The translations under genes were made by a program, and so were the position numbers. This document shows positions 18,073-24,545 of a DNA stretch of 24,545 nucleotides, piece by piece; the first letter of the stretch is position 1; every line of letters starts with the position of its first letter. The notes under the pieces are model-generated. The model saw nothing but the letters and a program-made list of their open reading frames with translations, did not search any database and had not been told where the DNA came from. Source of the DNA: Jimgerdemannia flammicorona (lineage: Eukaryota; Mucoromycota; Endogonomycetes; Endogonales; Endogonaceae); assembly GCA_003990745.1 (NCBI GenBank), contig RBNI01001075.1:1-24545 (forward strand), written 5' to 3'.

Positions 18073-19500
18073 TTAGAGCTACAGTTTCTTCCTTTGCTGG
18101 GGGGTGAGTGTTTCCATGTAGTCCTAAAGAGCTTTATGTATATTCCCCAGAGCTTCTTCCTTTTCCCAGATAGCATCATGGATGGGGTAACCCTTCCACT
18201 TGATGAAGAAAAACTGCTTGACTGTTTTGGGGTATTTGTGGACCTTATGGTCAAGTACCACCTCAATTTCGAATTCCTCATGATAATTGATCCTAATTGG
18301 GGGTGGGGGTGGAACTGTATGCTCAGGGAATGGGTTCTCATAGTAGTCCACCAATTGACTGATATAGAATACTGGGTGTACTTGGATATTGTGGGGAAGT
18401 TGCAACTTATAGTTAACTTCACTGACTTTTTCCAAAATCTTGTATGGTCTAATTCTTCTAGCATAGAGTTTCTTAGCTAGTTGTTGTGCCAGGATGTCTG
18501 GGTAGAGGTGGTCAGTTCTAAGCATAACTATATCACCAATGTTATAAGAGACTTCTCTTTACTTCAAGTTCATGTACTTAGTCTGGTAGTCTTGTGCTTC
18601 TATGAGAGTATCTCTTATCATTTGGATAAGATCAGAAATAGTCTTGGCTAGATCTTAGGCTGCTAGTACTGCTGATTTTGCAGTAGTACTTGGAGTCCTT
18701 GGGTGTTGACTATAGTTCAGGAAGAATGGAGTCTTCTTTATAGAGGTTTGCTGGCTGTTATTGTAGGCAAACTTGGCATGGGCCAGGTACTTGTCCCAAT
18801 CATTCTGCTTGTAACAGCAGAAGATGCTAAGCATCTGCTTGAGAGTTCTATTGGTTCACTTGGTTTGACCATCAGTCTGAGAGTAGTAGGCAGTAGAGAA
18901 CTTCAGCTTGGTTCCATAGAGAGAGAAAAATGCCTTCCAGAAGTTGCTTGTGAACTTGGCATCTCAGTTAGATACAATAGTACTAGGCATGCCATGTAGC
19001 CTGAATACTTGGTTGAGAAAAATCTCAGCAATTTCTGGTGCAGTAGCAGTGGTCTTAGTGGGTGTAAAATGGGCTTGTTTACTTAGGCGGTCCATGAATA
19101 CCACACTGGCATCCTATCCTGCCTTGGTCTTAGGGAGTTGGACAATGGAATTCAATACAATCTGATCCCAGTTGTGACTTGGGATTAGTAGCAGTTGCAG
19201 AAGTCCTGCTGGTAGCTTGTTACCACTCTTGAACCTTTGGTATATCTTACATGAGGCCACAAAGTCTTTGATGTCCTTGGTCATCTTTGGTCAGTAGAAC
19301 TCTCTTAAGAGGAGGTTGTAGGTCTTCTCAAAACCAAAGTGTCCTGCTGCAGGAGTATCATGGAGTTCCTGTATGATCTTGAGCTGTAGAGTATCATTAT
19401 TGGATATAACCACTCTGTCATGGTCCCTGTAGATAAGTCCATCATGGTAAGTGAATCTCTTGGACATTTGCCTCATGGGTTCTGGGACCTTGGCCTCTGG
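18073..19500 (-). pseudogene. Integrase with chromodomain (element B)
   Basis: The N-terminal zinc domain has ELHDTPAAGHFGFEKT with both His present. The catalytic core is broken: the second Asp is Asn (TIVSN followed by TGA near 18964) and the catalytic Glu is Lys (QTK then TGA near 18857). The C-terminal 18525-18124 segment is open. It shows RRIRPYKILEKV (GPY/F module) and a complete chromodomain at 18148-18279 with EEFEIEVVLDHKV, FIKWKGYP and DAIWEKEEAL, so the Trp lost in A is present here. The frame ends at TAG 18079-18081 or, as in A, two codons later at TAA 18073-18075. Confidence 0.9.
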
Positions 19501-19617
19501 GTCTTGGCAGAATTGAAGGAAATTCATCAAGGGGCTATCCTGCTGGTAGCCATCCTTGATTATTTGGGTAAGATCTCCAATTACCTTGACCATGAAGACA
19601 AGTTCATCTTCCATATA

Positions 19618-19965
19618 CCTGGAGAAACCATCAGCCACATGATTGGTTTTGCCTGGGATATACTTGATTTCAATATCAAAGTTGGCAATGATTTCCATCC
19701 AGTGGGCTTGTCTGTGGGTCAGCATAGGCTGTATGTAGATATACTGCAGAGCATAGTAATCAGTATAGGCTACAAATAGTTGTCCTAGTAGAAAATCGCA
19801 CCATTCCTGGAGTGCAGTGACAATGGCCAGGAGTTCCTTCTTATGAGTAATATACTGGGTCTCAGCTGGCTGGAGCTTTTGGGAAAGGTAGGCCACTGGG
19901 TGATCTTCTTGACTGAGTACTGCCCCAATGGCAATGTCAGAGACATCTGTGGTCAGAGTGAATAA
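19618..19965 (-). pseudogene. RNase H domain (element B)
   Basis: Open within 20028-19291. FTLTTDVSDIAIGAVLSQED, ETQYITHKKELLAIV, FVAYTDYYALQY and GKTNHVADGFSR match the domain in A. The early TIDASD motif has become TTDVSD but keeps both Asp. Confidence 0.9.
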
Positions 19966-20900
19966 CCTAGTAGGGTCTGGTGCAATTAGCACTGGGGTCT
20001 TAGTAAGGAGTCTCTTGAGGTGGTCCATAGCCTGGTTGTATTCAGGGGTCTATTCAGTCTTAATGTTCACTCCTTTGCAGGCCAAGCTGGTCAGTAGGGC
20101 TGCAATAGTAGAGTATCCTTGGATAAACCTTCAGTAGTAATCAGCAATATTCAGAAAGTACAGAAGTAGCTTGAGGGTAGTAGAGATAGGAATATCCTTG
20201 AGGGCTGATACCTTTTGAGGGTCTGCATTGATACCTTCAGCAGAGATGATATGTCCTAGGTACTCAATCTGGTCTTGATAGAACTTGCACTTGCTCATCT
20301 TAGCATAGAGCTGGTGTTCTCGCAGAAGGGACAGTACCTGTCTGAGGTGGGTGTCATGTAACTCTACTGTTTCACTGTAGATTAGTATATCATCAATATA
20401 CACAAGGATACAGATGTTGAGGAGTAGTCCAAAGATGTCATTTATCAGATACTGGAATATTGCTGGTACATTGGTCAGTCCAAAAGACATAACTTGGAAC
20501 TGGTAGTATCCAAACTAAATTTGGAAAGCTGTCTTTTCAATGTCCTTCTCATCAATGAGAATCTGGTGGTAGCCATTTCGCAAGTCTAGTAGGGAGAAGG
20601 TCTTGGCCTTGAAGATTTGGTGCAACAACTCATCAATCCTAGGCAAGGTATACCAGTTCTTGATAGTGATCTTGTTGAGGGCTCTGTAATCAATATACAT
20701 TCACAGAGAGCCATCCTTCTTCTTGACAAACAAAATGGGGGCTCCAAATAGAGAGTGGCTGGGTTTAATATATTCTTGGGCCAGTAGTTTGGTCAACTCA
20801 TCCTTGAGGGTCTTGAGTTATAGGTTGGGCTAGTTGATAGATACTCTTATATGGGGGTTCAGATCCTGAAATGAGATCAATTCCATGTTGGATTTGGTGC
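19966..20900 (-). pseudogene. Reverse transcriptase (element B)
   Basis: [34 protein letters not shown], the catalytic YIDD at 20389-20400, and EYLGHIISAEGIN are seen. A 1-bp insertion near 20820 (GTTATAGG against GTTCAGG in A) shifts the phase between protease and RT, and stops lie near 20515 and 20130. It retains the Arg in LRNGYHQ that is a stop in A, so the two copies decayed independently. Confidence 0.92.
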
Positions 20901-21720
20901 TTGGATGGAAGTCCTTGAGGGTCCTGGAATATATCTTGGAATTCTTCAAACAGTTCTTGAGCTTCTGTTGGGATTGGGCTACTTGTAGCTTTAGTGACTT
21001 CTTGTACAGTATAGATGAAGTAGATGTTTCCTTTTTTTTGAGAGAGTCTCTTCATTTGGATGGCAGAGATTATTTTAATTCCTTGATAGTTGGTACCTTC
21101 CTGGGGTGTCAGGGTGATCTTTCTGCCTTTATGGATCAGGTTAACCTCATTGGTCCTCCAGTTGATGTCTGGGTTGTGCTGGGTCAACCAGGCTTTTCTT
21201 AGGATAATGTCTTGTCCTGAGAGGTCTATAATGCTGAAGCCCAACTTCTCTTGATATTTGCCAATCTTGAGCAAGAGATCTTCACAGACCTTGATCAGTG
21301 GTGCAGTCTTACCATCACTAAAGGTAACACTTCTTTTCTCAGTGACTGGTCTGCTTTGGGCTCCAATCCTCTTGGCAGTTTTGGTGCTGATATAGTTTCC
21401 AGTAGCACCACTATCAAGCAAGACATTGACATTCTGTCTGTAAACTTGGCCTATAAACTTGATATAACTGTCTTTCTTCTTGATAGTGTTGAGTTCTTCA
21501 TTCTCATTGTTGTCCCAATTGCTGTCAGTCTCCTCAAAGTTAGTTTCTTCCCATCCTTCACAAGGAGGGTGGTCTTGTTTGGATTCCTCAGTCTGTTGGG
21601 CTTGGTGCTTCTCAGATTGAATTTTGAAAACTTTGGAGAGGCATGCATGGCATTCACCAATATGTTCCATATAGTACATTCAAATAGAATGAGGGCATCA
21701 TCCACATAGTGTATAACCAT
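20901..21720 (-). pseudogene. Protease and Cys-rich linker (element B)
   Basis: Open from 21679 to 20798. GECHAC is the second CX2C pair of the Cys motif, followed by a Lys/Glu-rich linker with EGWEETNFEETDSNWDNN. NVLLDSGATGNYIS follows, with DSGAT at 21401-21415, then DLSGQDIILRKAW. The stop that follows KRIGA in A is Gln here. Confidence 0.9.
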
Positions 21721-21787
21721 CTGCAATTCTTTTGTATCAGTTTTCATCATCTTCCTTCATGGTTGTGACCTTTTGACTGGGAGGTTT

Positions 21788-21955
21788 GTTGGTTGATCTA
21801 AACCCTTTCTTGCTATGGTCTGTCTGGGAGAGCTCAGGGACTTCTTCAATGATTGCATGGAAAATTCTTTGGCCTACTTTGACTTCAAATGAGGTGTCTC
21901 CAAAATTTCGCAAGATGATGTGGATTTCACCTGTAAATCCTTGATCAACTACTCC
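21788..21955 (-). pseudogene. dUTPase of element B, C-terminal half
   Basis: GVVDQGFTGEIHIILRNFG (motif 3 region, uninterrupted), GQRIFHAII (motif 4, AQ replaced by FH) and KKGFRSTN (motif 5, second Gly replaced by Arg). Motifs 1 and 2 are displaced beyond element C. It shows which residues the stops in copy A replaced (CAA and CGA codons). Confidence 0.9.
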
Positions 21956-22741
21956 TGTAATAACTCTCACTTCTACCCCTCTCTTATCCTTTGAATAATT
22001 AGGGAAGTGGACTATTACTTAGGGACTTAGTACACAATGTGTACCAAGAAGCCTTCAGTTTGAGGAAGCACTCGCTTATAAGTAGTTATAGTGGCAGTGC
22101 CTTCTATTTCAAAGGTCTTTCTCTTTTGCCCTATTTCGAGGGTCTTGTTCTTTGCTGTACACAGACTGAATTCACCTTGGAATTCAGGTTCAATGGGTTA
22201 CTTAAGTCTTTGGGAATTTATATACTGGTCTCAGTTCTGGCAGAAGTTGGCTAGGCTTCTGAAGTTTAGTCAGAAACACTAGAGTCACTTAGATGTCATT
22301 ACTAAGACTCAGGAGAATGTGTGTGTGTGGGGGGAGACTTGATTCTTGTATCAAGGACTGAACTAAAACTGCTTTATTTCAGATGGAAACTGGGGGGTAT
22401 TTATACAAGTTGGTCCACAATTTCTGACTAAGTATGAGTGACTAATTTGGTAACTATAAGGAGGTTTGTGATCATGACCTTTGTTAGGTAGTTTTTGGTA
22501 AAAACAACTTTGTAATCAGGACCTCAATTACTAGGCAATGATCAGCTGCTGTGGCAACTGTTGCTGTGGTACCGATTGTCAGGGATAAGCTGGATATTGT
22601 TTTTTTGCGTTGTTCACATCATTCATTCGTTTATTCATTACTTGCTATTCATATGTCACGCTTGATCATATGATGATGTCATCATCCACTGGGTCACATG
22701 ATCACTGTCGCTTGTCGCTCGTTGCACCTCGTTCTATTACA
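21956..22741 (-). repeat. 3' LTR of element C
   Basis: 786 bp, TGTAATA to TATTACA. TATAAATA is at 22398-22405 and AATAAA at 22373-22378 (- strand). The CRE has become TGATGTCA (22674-22681) and the E-box CACATG (22695-22700). Confidence 0.96.
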
Positions 22742-22766
22742 TTCTTCAATCAATGTTCTTATTGAT

Positions 22767-23800
22767 TCAGAAATTGAGAACCAGTGGAGAAAAAGGTGGA
22801 GAGTCTTCCTCAGGGTTGTTACCATCTTCTTCAGTGGCAGGGGGAACTGTTACTGATGACTCACTGTCCAGGATGGAGAAGTCAATGAGATCTGCAAATA
22901 GTTCTTGCATTGGTATAGGTGCTGGTGTAGGAGTTCTCCATCTGATGTGGTTGGGACTATCCAAGTAGGGTTCTTGATCCTCATGCCTGGGAATATCCAT
23001 TCAGATGGGTGGTCCTTCAAAGAGGTCAGAGAGGCCTTGGAGCCATTGGTCTGGGTTGTCATTCAGGAGGGAGCTCCAGTAGGGTTTGATATCAGTGGAC
23101 TTGAGGGCTTTCCAGGAGTTAGCTTCTTGGGCAACCTTGATCTCTAGGGCATCAACCTTGGGGAAAGAGAGGTTCTGGAAGTCCTTCAGTTGTATGTAGT
23201 TGAGGTTGGGGATCGCAAAGAGTGTATGGTACATAATTTGATAGACCTTCTTGGCAAGTCTCTGCTCATGCCTGTCCAGGTGGGTCCTGTCAGAGACCTG
23301 GTCAGTAGGTAGGCCATTGGTATATTGAAGAAGCTGGTGGCCAATTTCGTATTCATGCCAGATCTCTAGGTGGCTGGTAGCAAGGTAGGCCCTTTTGATA
23401 AGTTCACGGTGGTCAAGGACATACTGTCCTAGGTCCGGGCTGGAGAGGTTAAGGGCCTCTGAGCAGCGGTTCCTTCCTTGGATGGTAACCTGGATGTGTC
23501 CAAAGAGGCAGTCAACCTGGCTTGGGAGGGGCTGGCTACAGCAGGCAGTTTGGCAGCAGGTAGTGGGCATTCTTGTCTTGTCTTTTCTTTTTAAGGAGAG
23601 GGGGATGAGAGTTGCAGGATATTCTTGCCTTGGGTATTTATACTTATTCACCCATCTGGTGTAACCTTCCTTTGGTCACGCTTTCCAGCAAAATATGTGA
23701 CCTGTTGCTGTAAGTGGGGCATATGCTGGTCACATGAGAAAATCCTGATTTCAAAGATATTATCACTTGTAGTTGTGGTTACACAGGGTTAACAGGTCTT
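22767..23800 (-). pseudogene. ORF3 of element C (best preserved copy)
   Basis: Open from 23651 to 23001, then one TGA, then open in the same frame to the stop at 22767. The ATG at 23570 gives 267 codons with that single stop, which is CAA in element A, so both probably derive from CGA. Upstream of 23651 the same frame continues to 23800 with several TGA and one TAA, which suggests that the protein originally began further upstream, as at 5421 in A. Visible features: Cys-rich start after MPTTC, LFGHIQVTIQGRNRC, ATSHLEIWHEYEIGHQLL, HEQRLAKKVYQIMYHT, and an acidic Pro-rich C-terminus. No membrane segment or known domain. Confidence 0.7.
23635..23642 (-). promoter_or_regulatory. TATA-like site before the internal ATG of ORF3 (element C)
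   Basis: TATAAATACCC on the - strand, 65 bp before ATG 23570, as in A and B. Same caveat: it is also readable as codons for Tyr-Lys-Tyr-Pro. Confidence 0.4.
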
Positions 23801-24545
23801 CATCTCTCTCCGCTACAATTCACGTTACACACACTTTACTACACACTTTCAAGTCGTTTATTGGAGAAAGATACTAAGGCAATGTCAACCAGCGAGCAAG
23901 CCGACATGCGTACTAGGTCGGGTGGACCTGGGGCCTTCAACTGGCAGCACGTCGGGAGAGGGTATGGACTGGGGATGGGGTCTTTCGGTGGCTCAGGTGG
24001 GCAGGGCAGCTCGGGTAGTGGAAGTGGCGCTGGGGGGGGGGCTGGAGGGCTGCAGGGAAGGAGCTTTGCGGACACGCTGAGGACAGGAGGTTGGCCGATG
24101 GGGGATAGGAGTGGACAGACAAGAGGAAAGGGGAAGAAGAAGGCGGGGAATGCTGGTGGTGCTGGGCCTGCGTCTGGGGGAGGAGGTGGTAGGGGTGCAG
24201 CTGCTGGGGGGAGTGGTGGGACTGCTGATGGCGGAGTGACGGCTAATCAGGAAAAAAAAAGAGATGTGACTGCTGATGGCCAGGGTGGACAGGGGATCCC
24301 AATGCGGAAGGGGGACCTGGCGGATGGTGTGACGGGACTGGCGGTGGCCCTGTTGCTCAAGAAGTCGATCTCGGAGTTCGCGGCCACCTTGTGCTTCCGG
24401 GGCTTGGCGGTGACGGCGAGGATGGTTCTGGGGCTTATCTCGCAGCAGGTGGTTGGGGCGGCCTCAGTAAAGTTTCTGAAGGGGCTGGAGGGGGTGGAGG
24501 TGGGCTTTGAGGAGGCGGGCCCGCTGGATGAGGCGATGAGGACTG
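23801..24545 (+). mobile_element. LINE-2, 5' end of an undamaged Tad-like LINE
   Basis: Begins where homology to elements A and B stops in element C. The leader (CATCTCTCTCCGCTAC...) aligns with the start of LINE-1 at 1462, so this is a full-length 5' end rather than a truncation. It is far richer in CpG than anything else in the window, and its ORF1 has no stop or frameshift, so it is the youngest insertion seen. It continues beyond the window. Confidence 0.85.
23882..24545 (+). CDS. LINE-2 ORF1, N-terminal 221 codons (partial, open)
   Basis: ATG at 23882 opens a frame without stops to the window edge. The protein starts MSTSEQADMRTRSGGPGAFN, then a long Gly/Ser-rich stretch (about residues 20-130) with a basic patch TRGKGKKKAG. 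A hydrophobic region follows (about residues 146-200), with LADGVTGLAVALLLKKSI and CFRGLAVTARMVLGLI, then GVEVGFEEAGPL. A run of nine A at 24252-24260 lies within it. The start is chosen because the match to LINE-1 covers it and 80 bp of leader precede it. Expected role: RNA binding and RNP formation for target-primed reverse transcription. No zinc knuckle in the visible part. Confidence 0.85.
   Translation, partial: MSTSEQADMRTRSGGPGAFNWQHVGRGYGLGMGSFGGSGGQGSSGSGSGAGGGAGGLQGRSFADTLRTGGWPMGDRSGQTRGKGKKKAGNAGGAGPASGGGGGRGAAAGGSGGTADGGVTANQEKKRDVTADGQGGQGIPMRKGDLADGVTGLAVALLLKKSISEFAATLCFRGLAVTARMVLGLISQQVVGAASVKFLKGLEGVEVGFEEAGPLDEAMRT

Larger units (their letters stand above)
15812..21955 (-). 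mobile_element. Element B: chromovirus of the same family, interrupted by element C
   Basis: It has a 3' LTR (15812-16592), PPT, decayed ORF3, integrase-chromodomain, RNase H, RT, protease and half of the dUTPase, all - strand and alignable along their length to element A. The dUTPase is cut at 21955, where LTR 21956-22741 begins in the middle of what is continuous sequence in element A. The rest of B (gag, 5' LTR) must lie beyond element C, outside the window. Expected target duplication AGGTA (15807-15811) cannot be checked here. Confidence 0.92.
21956..23800 (-). mobile_element. Element C: third chromovirus copy, 3' part only
   Basis: The LTR (21956-22741) interrupts element B and is followed by ORF3 sequence that aligns with A and B up to 23800 (GGGTTAACAGGTCTT). 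There the alignment ends and LINE-2 begins. The remainder should lie beyond LINE-2. ACTCC at 21951-21955 is the predicted target duplication. Confidence 0.9.

Noticed and set aside
24249..24262. The A9 run in LINE-2 ORF1 as a programmed frameshift site
   Set aside because: The frame is open on both sides without a shift, and the equivalent place in LINE-1 is merely a shorter A run.
1..24545. tRNA, rRNA, CRISPR arrays or replication origins
   Set aside because: No cloverleaf, conserved rRNA block or regularly spaced repeat was seen; the only repeats are LTRs, element copies and the gag linker.

Overview
This window is a stack of nested retrotransposons with no recognisable host gene. A filamentous fungus is the best guess. 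The evidence is chromodomain-bearing Ty3/gypsy elements (chromoviruses), a Tad-like non-LTR element with ORF1 and an APE-endonuclease/RT ORF2, and decay dominated by CpG to TpG/CpA transitions. A basidiomycete (Agaricomycete-like) is more likely than an ascomycete because CpG, rather than CpA, appears to be the decaying dinucleotide. That placement is inference.

Layout: (1) 1-1461, + strand: remnant of an old retroelement (D) with a Cys-rich gag-like segment and a divergent dUTPase fragment. (2) 1462-3482 and 12630-15811, + strand: one decayed LINE (LINE-1). Its ORF1 is split by element A, and its ORF2 is cut off by element B. (3) 3483-12624, - strand: element A, a complete but decayed 9.1-kb chromovirus with 785-bp LTRs (TGTAATA...TATTACA), 5-bp target duplications ATTGG, a PBS, a polypurine tract, and the order gag(zinc knuckle)-dUTPase-Cys motif-protease-RT-RNase H-integrase-chromodomain, plus an extra ORF (ORF3) before the 3' LTR. 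(4) 15812-21955, - strand: element B, same family. It sits in LINE-1 ORF2 and its dUTPase domain is broken by (5) element C (21956-23800, - strand), of which the 3' LTR and ORF3 are visible. (6) 23801-24545, + strand: the 5' end of a CpG-rich, undamaged LINE (LINE-2) that sits in C and runs off the window. The order of insertion is D, then LINE-1, then A and B, then C, then LINE-2.

How the parts fit together: in A the gag zinc knuckle, dUTPase, protease and RT share one reading frame. RNase H, integrase and chromodomain share the next, displaced by a single-base insertion, so the ancestor very probably had one gag-pol ORF. The dUTPase carries all five family motifs and lies between nucleocapsid and protease, the position it occupies in betaretroviruses. 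ORF3 is an unrecognised protein with no membrane segment. The same TATAAATACCC string that forms the LTR promoter core also occurs 65 bp before an internal ATG of ORF3 in all three copies. Comparing copies shows that a cAMP-response-type TGACGTCA site and a probable CACGTG E-box in the LTR have been erased by CpG decay, in different copies on different strands.
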